Part shown: piece by piece, positions 1-6,209 of the stretch | Layout: the number at the start of each line of letters is the position of its first letter | Position numbering within the stretch: the stretch's first letter is position 1 | From: UBA1151 sp963579925 | Lineage (GTDB): Bacteria; Chloroflexota; Dehalococcoidia; Lucifugimonadales; Lucifugimonadaceae | DNA: 9,861 nt | Direction: 5' to 3' | NCBI GenBank assembly: GCA_963579925.1 | Contig: CAUZJA010000098.1 | Coordinates: forward strand, 1-9,861 | Translations under genes and position numbers: made by a program | The notes under the pieces: generated by a model | The model's input: the letters and a program-made list of their open reading frames with translations, nothing else | Database searches by the model: none | Told to the model about the DNA's origin: nothing

Positions 1-241
1 TGTAGGCCGTGACCTCCATGCCGTTAGTGAGGCGCACACGCGCGACTTTACGGAGAGCGGAGTTCGGCTTCCTGGGTGTAACCGTCTTTACCTGCAGACA
101 TACCCCTCTTTTCTGAGGAGCACCAGATCCTTTGACTAACCGGTTGGTGAGCGAGTTAAATTCGAACCCGAGCGCAGGAGTCTTGGACTTCTTTGTGCTC
201 TTTTTGCGGGACTTGCGGACCAGTTGGTTAATCGTTGGCAT
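1..241 (-). CDS. rpsL: 30S ribosomal protein S12, N-terminal part (cut by window edge)
   Basis: S12 sits at the decoding centre of the small ribosomal subunit and contributes to tRNA selection accuracy. The first 80 residues are visible, reading leftward from the ATG at 241. They begin MPTINQLVRK and contain the hallmarks PQKRGVC (residues 42-48) and RKPNSALRK (57-65), then VARVRLTNG. The rest lies outside the window. Between residues 25 and 41 there is a longer loop than in E. coli; Bacillus S12 has a similar loop, so it is a lineage trait and not an insertion event. Residue 57, the equivalent of E. coli Lys43 (Lys42 without the initiator Met), is Arg (codon AGG). That substitution is known to give streptomycin resistance in E. 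coli and Mycobacterium. The Shine-Dalgarno is weak (GAG about 9 bases before ATG). The gene is divergent from the GlnR-like regulator and probably opens a str-type ribosomal operon to the left. Confidence 0.97.
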   Translation of the reverse strand, partial: MPTINQLVRKSRKKSTKKSKTPALGFEFNSLTNRLVKGSGAPQKRGVCLQVKTVTPRKPNSALRKVARVRLTNGMEVTAY

Positions 242-605
242 TAATTGACTCGTTGTAAGCAAAAACTATGGATGTCAAACGGGACACTTTCTGCCACTAG
301 CGACAAACGATAAGTATACTCAGCGCGGATGATCAGAGTCAACGAATTTCATAGCCAATTCAGTATCTCTCTTGTGCCACGCAATCGTGAGAGGCCGCGC
401 ATTTGCTCGCGCTGCGCTTGCTGGGGAGCATTTGACAGACAATGTGCGCGATTTCACAATCAGGTAATATTCAGGGTGCCTCGCGTGCGCGGGCGTTTCG
501 TTATTAATATAAATTCGCTACTATCATTTTGGGCATTTGAGCTCTCAACCCGTCGCCATCCGCGAACTATCTGGCGGATAAGCCGCCCCCTACCGTTCTA
601 CTCAG
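242..605. other. Divergent intergenic region between rpsL and the GlnR-like gene
   Basis: This 364-base stretch holds the rpsL promoter on the minus strand and presumably the regulator's promoter on the plus strand. The plus-strand part from about 500 to 530 is A+T-rich and includes TATAAA (508-513) and TACTAT (519-524), either of which could be a -10. I see no convincing -35 for them and no full GlnR-type operator. A 94-codon open frame on the plus strand (329-613) crosses the region, but its composition, lack of a ribosome site and overlap with the rpsL promoter argue against a gene. Confidence 0.5.
313..342 (-). promoter_or_regulatory. Sigma70-type promoter for rpsL
   Basis: On the minus strand, TTGACT (342-337) and TATACT (318-313) are separated by 18 bases, close to the housekeeping consensus. 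Predicted transcription start is near 306, giving a leader of about 65 nt before the rpsL ATG at 241. The -10 box lies in the palindrome AGTATACT, but no matching -35 is seen for the plus strand. Confidence 0.7.
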
Positions 606-1271
606 ATGACTAATATCGCACTATTTGAAGTTTCCGGAGACTCAACGCAGCTTGAACAAGAACTGCTGGGTTTGAACTCGTCCTTTTTTATATCTCGAAT
701 GGCTTCGACGGACACCGGATGGAACAGGCCCGGCAACGCAGACATTGGCCTTATTGTAGCCACCAACGGCCCGAATGAGAGCCTCAAGGCCGCAGCAGTA
801 GTCACTCGGGATCTCTCGTTGCCGACTGTGGTGGTTTTGCCATCGCCAGGCCTATTTGATCTGGATATCTCCGGCAACATCTACGAGCTTGCGTTCCACC
901 CTTGTTCATCTGAAGAGATCGAAACGCGCATTCAGGCAGCCATCCAGCGATTGGGCGGTGCCATCAGCGCGAACAGAATCACTAATGGTGAACTGGCGAT
1001 GGATATTGAGCGTTATGAGGTCACTATTTCGAACCAGCGCGTCGATCTCACCTTTAAGGAGTACGAGCTTCTGAGGGTTCTAGTATCGAATCCAGGCCGT
1101 GTCTTCTCCCGTGAGGCTTTGCTGAGAGAAGTGTGGGAGTACGACTACTTTGGTGGCACCCGAACGGTTGATGTTCACGTTAGGCGCGTGCGGGCGAAGA
1201 CAAATGATGCTCGGTACCATTTTATTGAGACCGTACGTAATGTTGGTTACCGGTTCCGGGCGGCCAGTTAG
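606..1271 (+). CDS. GlnR-like OmpR-family regulator with degenerate receiver domain
   Basis: This 221-residue protein has a receiver-like N-terminal domain (about 1-118) and a C-terminal OmpR/PhoB winged helix (about 125-221). The DNA-binding half carries LTFKEYELLRVL, FSREALLREVW, the segment YFGGTRTVDVHVRRVRAK and the final wing TVRNVGYRF; FGGTRTVDVHVRR is very close to what I recall of actinobacterial GlnR. The receiver part aligns with GlnR around GNAD (43-46), but the strand that normally ends in the phosphorylated Asp reads GLIVATN, with Val51 at that position, and no acidic pocket is visible near the N-terminus. It is therefore probably not controlled by phosphorylation. The ATG at 606 is the first start after an in-frame stop at 579, and no Shine-Dalgarno precedes it. 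It lies 159 bases upstream of glnII on the same strand, suggesting nitrogen control. The symbol glnR is plausible but unproven outside Actinobacteria. Confidence 0.85.
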   Translation: MTNIALFEVSGDSTQLEQELLGLNSSFFISRMASTDTGWNRPGNADIGLIVATNGPNESLKAAAVVTRDLSLPTVVVLPSPGLFDLDISGNIYELAFHPCSSEEIETRIQAAIQRLGGAISANRITNGELAMDIERYEVTISNQRVDLTFKEYELLRVLVSNPGRVFSREALLREVWEYDYFGGTRTVDVHVRRVRAKTNDARYHFIETVRNVGYRFRAAS

Positions 1272-1310
1272 GTAGCTGACCAACTTCGTCCTGCATTAAG
1301 GGCGCGCGTT

Positions 1311-1326
1311 GAAACAAAGCTGTAAC
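1311..1326 (+). promoter_or_regulatory. Candidate GlnR-type operator upstream of glnII
   Basis: GAAAC (1311-1315) is followed by six bases and GTAAC (1322-1326). This matches the inner half of the actinobacterial GlnR operator, which alternates GTnAC and GAAAC boxes with 6-base spacing, giving the 11-bp period expected for tandem OmpR-family binding. The flanking outer boxes are not recognisable. A possible -10 (TTTAAT, 1358-1363) lies downstream with no good -35, which would suit an activator-dependent promoter. The match covers only ten defined bases, so chance is possible. Confidence 0.4.
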
Positions 1327-1430
1327 ATCCGGTGCCGCACTGGGGTGGCGACCAGTGTTTAATCATCAGTAGTCCATTAACGAAGTCACAAACGATCAGA
1401 TAACCAAAGGCGCTATGCGCGGGAGGCGAG

Positions 1431-2429
1431 ATGAGCGACGTGTATCAGGCAGAGTACATCTGGATAGATGGAACCGAGCCAACAGCGAAGCTGCGATCCA
1501 AGACGAAGATTCTTCCGATTGGCAAGGAGCCTGACATCTGGGGCTTTGACGGTTCAAGCACGAATCAAGCGACGGGGGACAACTCAGACGTGGTGCTGAA
1601 CCCGGTATTCGTATGTCCTGACCCCATTCGCAAGGGCGACAACAAGCTTGTTCTCTGCGAAACGCTCCTGGTGGACATGACACCCCATCCCACCAACACC
1701 CGCGTTGCCTGCGCCGCGATGGCAGAGAAGCACGGCGACTCGGACACCTGGTTCGGAATTGAGCAGGAGTACACCCTGTTCAAGGGTTCCCGACCACTCG
1801 GCTTCCCGGAATCTGGATTCCCGGCTCCTCAGGGCGGTTACTACTGTGGCGTAGGTGCAGACGAAGTCTTCGGTCGACCGCTAATCGAAGAGCACATGAC
1901 CGCCTGCCTGTACGCCGGATTGGGCTTCGCCGGAATCAATGCCGAAGTTATGCCAGGACAGTGGGAGTTCCAGATCGGCCCTGTTGCCGCCCCTGCGGTT
2001 GCCGATCACCTGTGGATCGCCCGATGGTTGCTGTACAGACTTGGCGAATCCTATGGCATCAGCGCCACCCTGGACGCAAAGCCGGCTCCCGGCGACTGGA
2101 ACGGCGCGGGCGCACACACAAACTTCTCCACCAAGGCAATGCGCGAGTCCTACGCACCCAACGTGGCCGCTGCAGAAGCCCTTGGCCGAAGAGCTGACCT
2201 CCACATTTCCAACTACGGTAGTGGCATAGAGAGTCGACTCACCGGTGCTCACGAGACTGCTAAGTACGATAGCTTCAGCTTTGGTGTATCTGACCGCGGT
2301 GCATCCGTCCGGATCCCGTGGCAGGTTGAGAGAGACCAGAAGGGCTACATTGAAGATCGGCGTCCAAACGCGAACTGTGATCCCTACGTGGTGACCAAGC
2401 TCATCATTGAGACCGTTCACGAAGCCTAG
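1431..2429 (+). CDS. glnII: Type II (eukaryote-like) glutamine synthetase
   Basis: GSII condenses glutamate and ammonia into glutamine with ATP in the cytoplasm; it is the decameric form of about 330-370 residues, and this protein has 332. The beta-grasp N-terminus shows AEYIWIDG (7-14) and WGFDGSSTNQA (37-47). Metal and substrate residues visible by family motif are E111 and E113 (GIEQEY), E172 and E179 (NAEVMPGQWEFQIGP), H229 (NGAGAHTNFS), R269 (GIESRLTGAHE), R289 and R294 (SDRGASVRIP) and E308 (YIEDRRPNANCDPY). No key residue is missing. The ATG at 1431 follows GGGAGG (1421-1426). GSII lacks the adenylylation control of GSI, so transcriptional control is expected, consistent with the GlnR-like gene and the GAAAC/GTAAC motif just upstream. 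The gene ends in a strong terminator and appears to be transcribed alone. Confidence 0.96.
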   Translation: MSDVYQAEYIWIDGTEPTAKLRSKTKILPIGKEPDIWGFDGSSTNQATGDNSDVVLNPVFVCPDPIRKGDNKLVLCETLLVDMTPHPTNTRVACAAMAEKHGDSDTWFGIEQEYTLFKGSRPLGFPESGFPAPQGGYYCGVGADEVFGRPLIEEHMTACLYAGLGFAGINAEVMPGQWEFQIGPVAAPAVADHLWIARWLLYRLGESYGISATLDAKPAPGDWNGAGAHTNFSTKAMRESYAPNVAAAEALGRRADLHISNYGSGIESRLTGAHETAKYDSFSFGVSDRGASVRIPWQVERDQKGYIEDRRPNANCDPYVVTKLIIETVHEA

Positions 2430-2446
2430 GCAAGATAAGTACCCAG

Positions 2447-2475
2447 AAACGGCGGGCCACACTGGCCCGCCGTTT
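2447..2475 (+). terminator. Hairpin terminator after glnII
   Basis: A perfect 13-bp stem (2447-2459 with 2463-2475) closes a 3-base loop CAC. The stem has a G+C-rich core and ends in AAA on the left and TTT on the right, so it could work in either direction. The T run is short. It starts 17 bases after the glnII stop codon. Confidence 0.8.
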
Positions 2476-2561
2476 CGCGTTCCGATAATGTGTGGTCCGC
2501 ACCATACACACCAGCCCACTATCGCCAATCCGGACACCGCGAACTTAGGAGCCGTCAGCAC

Positions 2562-3269
2562 GTGACAACTGAAAACGATTTTGAACTGGATATCTACTTC
2601 ATCCGACATGGGGAGTCGCAATCAAACGTTGTTGCTGGCCTTGCAGCCGGGCTGAACTGGGACGCGGCCATGACGGACCGAGGACATCAACAGTCGGTGG
2701 CACTTGGCGAACGACTCAAAGAGGACGGCATCACGTTTGATGCCATCTACTCATCATCGCAAGTGCGAGCAGTGGAGACCACGCAGGGCATGCTCAAGGG
2801 ACTGGGCACACCCGACGTGGAGTTCACACGGGTGGATGAGATCATCGAACTACAGGTCCCGAGTTACCGTGGCGTGCCGCGGGATGAGGTCTACACGCCA
2901 GAAATGCGGCTCATGAGAGAGCAGCTTGGCAAATGGTTTGTTCCGGGTGACGGGGAGTCCGAGAAAGCGGTTGAGAGACGGTTCTCAGTCTGGCTGGAAG
3001 ACAAGATTTTGTCGAACCCAGACTTGGTTGGCGACGGCAGCAAGCGGATAGCCATCGTCTCCCACGGTATTTCGTTACGCTGCCTTTTTCACAATATTCT
3101 GGAGTTTCAGGATCGATTTATTCGACGTTTTGCACTCGCGAACACATCAATTTCACGGTTCAGGTTCGCTCCTACCGGTTGGTTCCCGGTTTCGCTGAAC
3201 GACACGGCGCACCTTCGAGGCGGAATCGGTGACATTACGTGGGAAGGCCCGCTGGATATCACCCCGTAA
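2562..3269 (+). CDS. Histidine phosphatase family protein (phosphoglycerate-mutase-like)
   Basis: This 235-residue member of the histidine phosphatase superfamily has the phosphohistidine motif IYFIRHGES (11-19, nucleophile H16 with R15), the second-Arg segment SSSQVRAVETT (R69), the acidic segment VDEIIEL (E96 is the likely proton donor), and the second catalytic His in AIVSHGISLR (H168), followed by NDTAHL. Such enzymes act through a phosphohistidine intermediate on phosphosugars or other small phosphates; the substrate cannot be read from sequence. I chose the GTG at 2562 because AGGAG (2547-2551) lies 10 bases upstream and the conserved domain begins 10 codons later. An in-frame GTG at 2490 would add 24 residues but has no ribosome site and abuts the glnII terminator. 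The gene is 64 bases upstream of the MBL-fold gene on the same strand, possibly in one transcript. Confidence 0.88.
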   Translation: MTTENDFELDIYFIRHGESQSNVVAGLAAGLNWDAAMTDRGHQQSVALGERLKEDGITFDAIYSSSQVRAVETTQGMLKGLGTPDVEFTRVDEIIELQVPSYRGVPRDEVYTPEMRLMREQLGKWFVPGDGESEKAVERRFSVWLEDKILSNPDLVGDGSKRIAIVSHGISLRCLFHNILEFQDRFIRRFALANTSISRFRFAPTGWFPVSLNDTAHLRGGIGDITWEGPLDITP

Positions 3270-3333
3270 TCAGGCCGTTTGACCTCAATCAACCTGCAAT
3301 TGGACTAACCAGAAATCGGATTAAGAGGTAACC

Positions 3334-4164
3334 ATGTCAACATCAATCATAGTAGGCGACTACGAAATCTCGATCATCGACGACCACGCTGGCACGACTC
3401 GGAAGCCACATCAGGTCTATCCGGACGTTCCAGACGCTGCCTGGGATCCCTACCGATCGTTTGCGCTCGATGAGACTGGCTCATGGAATGCCCAGTGGCG
3501 GGGCCACCTGATCAGGCGCACGGATGGCACTGGCCCGAAGATCCTCATCGACGCCGGCATGGGATTCGGCCCGCACGAACACACCGGCCGTAACGGTGAG
3601 TTGCTCGACAACCTTGCCGCAGCAGGACTGGCACCGGGCGATATCGACATCGTCGTAACCACCCACTGCCACGGCGACCACATCGGCTGGAACATCTCAG
3701 ACGGCAAGCCAACCTTCCCGAACGCTGCTTATCGCATCGCCAAAAACGACTGGGATTTCTACACTCAGCCCGAGAACGAAAACGAGATGTTCGACATCAA
3801 CGTCCTCCCACTTGAAGCCGCAGGAAATCTCGACCTGGTCGACGACGTAGTTGAACTAGCCCCTGGAATCTCCACCTACCCAACCCACGGCCACACCCCC
3901 GGCCACCAGTGCGTACTGGTCGAATCAGGCGGCGAAACCGCAGTCGTCACCGGAGACCTGTTCCACAACGTAGCCCAGGTAACAGAACAGACCTGGTGTC
4001 CCACATTCGACTGGAATACTGACAAGTCGACGGCATCTCGCAAATGTCTATTGCAGCGAGCACAGGCCGAAAACTGGACCGTCTGCTCCGGCCACCTCCC
4101 AAGCGGCAAAAGCATGGGCAAAGTAGTAGATGAAGGCGGCAAGTCAGTGTGGTTGGCGGTCTAG
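3334..4164 (+). CDS. Metallo-beta-lactamase-fold hydrolase
   Basis: This 276-residue MBL-fold enzyme has the full metal-binding set: HCHGDH (H111, H113, D115, H116), GHTPGH (H187 within 186-191), GDLF (D208) and SGHLP (H254). LIDAGMG (71-77) and DIVVTTH are typical of the fold. There is no signal peptide or membrane segment, so it is cytoplasmic. Overall arrangement and length resemble the lactonase and organophosphate-hydrolase-like branch (AHL lactonase, methyl parathion hydrolase relatives), but the substrate is unknown and I do not call it a quorum-quenching enzyme. The ATG at 3334 is supported by AAGAGG (3323-3328), five bases upstream. The gene follows the histidine phosphatase with no visible terminator between, so co-transcription is likely. 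Confidence 0.92.
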   Translation: MSTSIIVGDYEISIIDDHAGTTRKPHQVYPDVPDAAWDPYRSFALDETGSWNAQWRGHLIRRTDGTGPKILIDAGMGFGPHEHTGRNGELLDNLAAAGLAPGDIDIVVTTHCHGDHIGWNISDGKPTFPNAAYRIAKNDWDFYTQPENENEMFDINVLPLEAAGNLDLVDDVVELAPGISTYPTHGHTPGHQCVLVESGGETAVVTGDLFHNVAQVTEQTWCPTFDWNTDKSTASRKCLLQRAQAENWTVCSGHLPSGKSMGKVVDEGGKSVWLAV

Positions 4165-4165
4165 G

Positions 4166-4204
4166 CTTTTCCGTCTTGTCCCCTCTCCCCGAGGGAGGGA
4201 AAAG
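4166..4204. repeat. Imperfect stem-loop after the MBL-fold gene
   Basis: An outer 7-bp stem CTTTTCC/GGAAAAG (4166-4172 with 4198-4204) encloses an inner 5-bp stem CCCTC/GAGGG (4181-4185 with 4191-4195), with an unpaired stretch on the left side. It begins directly after the stop codon, so it may terminate or protect the upstream transcript, although no T run follows. It may also be a dispersed pyrimidine-rich palindromic repeat. It is the last feature before the broken defence genes. Confidence 0.4.
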
Positions 4205-4256
4205 AGCGGTCTGGCGATAACCATAACTGTCCATCTCCATAAGGGGGATAGGTTCT

Positions 4257-5188
4257 ATGGATAGTCTCGCAAAACGAACTCCGGAACTCGACATCTACTT
4301 CCGCGACAACCTTCGGGTATTACGTCGATTTGGAGCAGAGTCATTTGACCTCATATATGTAGATCCACCGTTCAACACTGGGAAGAAACAAACCCGAACT
4401 CAGATTTCAACCGTGAAGGATAAAGATGGGGATCGGGTTGGGTTCAAAGGCCAAACATATCGGACCACCGTGTTGGGCACAAAAGGGTTTGATGATCGAT
4501 ATGACGATTACATTGGATTCCTCCGACCCAGGATCGAGGAAACACACCGACTCTTAGCCTCAACCGGAAGTTTCATGCTGCATTCTTGATTCCCGCGAGA
4601 TTCACTACGCCAAAGTACTTTGCGATGAGATATTTGGGCGCGCAAGTTTTATCAACGAGATCATTTGGCATTATGACTACGGGGGGGGGGAGTAAGAAAA
4701 AGTGGTCAGCAAAGCATGACAACATCCTCTGGTATGCCAAAGATCCCAAGAACTATACGTTCCGATATGAGGCTATTGATCGAATTCGTTACCTGGCTCC
4801 CAAGCTAGCGGGGCCCGAAAATGCTGCGAGAGGCAAAACTCCAACGGATACCTGGTGGCACACAATCGTGAGCCCCACTGGCAAAGAGAAGACTGGATAT
4901 CCCACGCAAAAGCCGCTGGGAGTGCTCAATCGGATAGTAAATGTTCACAGCAATCCAGGAGACTGGCTATTGGATTACTTTGCTGGCAGTGGCAGTTTTG
5001 GCGAGGCTGCGTATCGGAATGGCAGAGACTGTGTGCTAATCGACAATAACGAAACTGCCATTGAAGTCATGGCCAAGCGACTTGCGTTCGCTAATCCACT
5101 TTTCTATGGCATGGAGCCTCCTGTGAGCAAGAGCCTGCCTCCAGTTGAGAGTAAAACGGCCAGCGGAATTCGCTCTGCTCAGGCGTAA
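4257..5188 (+). pseudogene. Beta-class adenine (or N4-cytosine) DNA methyltransferase, two frameshifts
   Basis: Reconstructed, this is a methyltransferase of about 310 residues that would transfer a methyl group from S-adenosylmethionine to DNA. The catalytic motif DPPF (IYVDPPFNTG) lies near the N-terminus and the SAM-binding motif FAGSG (LDYFAGSGSFGEA) near the C-terminus, after TQKPLGVLNRIV. This order defines the beta class. Reading starts at ATG 4257, with AAGGGGG at 4241-4247. The first fragment runs 4257-4589 and stops after HS. One extra base around 4584-4586 moves the frame so that LDSREIHYAK and EIIWHYDYGGG continue it. A second extra base in the G10 run (4681-4690) moves it again into the third fragment, which ends at 5188. 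As written, the gene cannot make a full enzyme: motif IV and motif I are in different frames. Nine G would repair the second lesion. The defect may be genuine decay, phase variation at the G run only, or sequencing error. It probably partnered the nuclease-like gene downstream. Confidence 0.85.
4681..4690. repeat. Homopolymer run of ten G inside the methyltransferase gene
   Basis: Ten consecutive G follow GACTAC and precede AGTAAGAAA. Nine G would keep HYDYGGG joined in frame to SKKKWSAKHDN. Long G tracts mutate easily by slippage and are used for on/off switching of DNA methyltransferases in some pathogens. They are also common sites of sequencing error. Confidence 0.95.
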
Positions 5189-5536
5189 ATTCGCGTCCGC
5201 ATTCAATTTGGCTGACTGACCATGTATCGGTCGAACAGCATTCCGGTCAGAAGGTTGCGACTTACCAGGCCAGCAACAGTGGCGTCAATACGATTAGCGT
5301 CGCCGTGGCCTCGATGTTATGCTTCGACTCTGGTTAGCTTTTCGGGGAGCACCTGTACGAGACCGACTCGAGCTGGCCGGTTCTGTCAGAACTCAGGGCA
5401 CGACTTGAAAAACCACCTTGAATGAGGCCCGCATTATCGACAAATTGAACTCAATGACAACCTTCAAAAAAGCGGAATCGATGAAGGATTTGGGCTTGTG
5501 CCCTGAGTTCTGACAGAACCGCTGAACAGACTTCTC
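5189..5536 (+). other. Degraded coding remnant between the methyltransferase and the DUF4420-like gene
   Basis: No intact gene is visible in this 348-base stretch, but short protein-like pieces occur in shifting plus-strand frames. One reads LTDHVSVEQHSGQKVATYQ, then meets TAG at 5335-5337 (CTGGTTAGC) and resumes as LFGEHLYETDSSWPVLSELR and ARLEKPP before a TGA. Another frame then gives NEARIIDKLNSMTTFKKAES. I cannot assign them to a family. They could be the lost N-terminal part of the DUF4420-like gene or the tail of another defence gene. The stretch also holds the 24-bp inverted repeats. Confidence 0.45.
5378..5521. repeat. Pair of 24-bp perfect inverted repeats flanking 96 bp (MITE-like or invertible)
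   Basis: The sequence at 5378-5401 is the exact reverse complement of 5498-5521. The unit starts CGGTTCTG and ends GGGCAC in the left copy, and the 96 bases between have no intact gene. The outer part of each arm contains its own palindrome GTTCTG-N-CAGAAC (5380-5392 and 5507-5519). Ends starting GGTTCTGT look like insertion-sequence termini, so this could be a small non-autonomous element of about 144 bp. No convincing flanking target duplication is present. Alternatives are a short invertible segment, a large RNA hairpin or an assembly foldback. Confidence 0.75.
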
Positions 5537-6145
5537 GTGCAAAGTCGTGCAACGAACCTTTCACCGATGGCGGCGCTCGAAAAATGGTGGGGGCCGAAAG
5601 GTGGGAAAAGGGATTTTGCTGGCTCCGGAATCGCCATTGAAGTTAAGACCACCGGTTTGAACTCACGAGTTCACCACGCGGCGACCATAGATCAGCTTGG
5701 AGTTCTGGACACAGGTGAGGAACTCTATCTCTACTCCGTCGGTGTGAAATCAGAACCGACATCTCAAAGAACGCTGCCAACCTATGTCGAGGAAATCGAA
5801 CGACAGTTAGTACATTCTGATGGTTCTGCCGATTCGGCAGCCGAATCTGTATTTCGTCAATTGCTCGGTGCCTCAAACTATGATCCCGACCATTCGGAAA
5901 TTTACCAATCTGGTCCCGGCATTATCCCGAACCCGGCTCTCCCCGGAAGACTATTTGCCGTCAGCAACCTTGATTTGCTGACGATCGACAGCTTCAAAAA
6001 CGAACGGCTGCCGTCGATGGTGCGTTCAGTGTCTTACGAGTTTGAAATAACTTCTGAGGCTCAATCGAACGATGTCGCACGAGGAGTGGTTGAGAAGCTT
6101 CTACATTCGACTTCACTTGGTTCGTCCAACTCGGATCAGAGTTAG
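5537..6145 (+). CDS. PD-(D/E)XK nuclease-like protein, DUF4420 type, N-terminally truncated
   Basis: The nuclease core appears as WWGP (17-20), D26 in KRDF and E35-V-K37 in IAIEVKTT, which is the D-X(n)-ExK signature, followed by the HHAATIDQL segment typical of DUF4420 (PF14390) proteins. From memory this family sits in restriction-modification-like operons with DNA methyltransferases, Z1 helicases or MORC-type ATPases; neither helicase nor ATPase is seen here. Family members are usually around 300 residues or more, with this core in the middle, so about 100-150 N-terminal residues are missing. They were probably lost in the broken stretch upstream. The start is uncertain: the frame opens at 5507, GTG 5537 is the first ordinary start and ATG 5567 follows; none has a good ribosome site. 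The catalytic residues are all present. The C-terminal half (VSYEFEIT near the end) looks complete. It is probably non-functional without its N-terminus. Confidence 0.72.
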   Translation: MQSRATNLSPMAALEKWWGPKGGKRDFAGSGIAIEVKTTGLNSRVHHAATIDQLGVLDTGEELYLYSVGVKSEPTSQRTLPTYVEEIERQLVHSDGSADSAAESVFRQLLGASNYDPDHSEIYQSGPGIIPNPALPGRLFAVSNLDLLTIDSFKNERLPSMVRSVSYEFEITSEAQSNDVARGVVEKLLHSTSLGSSNSDQS

Positions 6146-6209
6146 CTTGATCTCTATGGGTCGGTTTTCCGCAGGACGATCTTGTCCGCTTCTGACGGTG
6201 CAATGAGAT

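Noticed and set aside
329..613. 94-codon open frame on the plus strand before the GlnR-like gene
   Set aside because: It overlaps the rpsL promoter and the start of the regulator, has no ribosome site, and its sequence (Arg/Cys-rich, no domain) does not look like a protein.
1266..1285. Small hairpin with a bulge across the stop codon of the GlnR-like gene as a terminator
   Set aside because: The stem is short and A+T-rich, with no T run after it.
1881..2621. Long minus-strand open frame opposite glnII
   Set aside because: It is antisense to a clearly conserved gene and its translation shows no recognisable domain; long antisense frames are common opposite G+C-rich genes.
3334..4164. Naming the MBL-fold gene a quorum-quenching AHL lactonase
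   Set aside because: The metal-binding motif is shared by many MBL-fold hydrolases and no substrate-specific residue can be confirmed from sequence alone.
5400..5417. GACTTGAAAA near 5402 as a second copy of the tRNA-Ser att core
   Set aside because: Only about ten bases match the anticodon-loop region at 7374-7383 and the following variable and T arms are absent, so chance is the simpler explanation.
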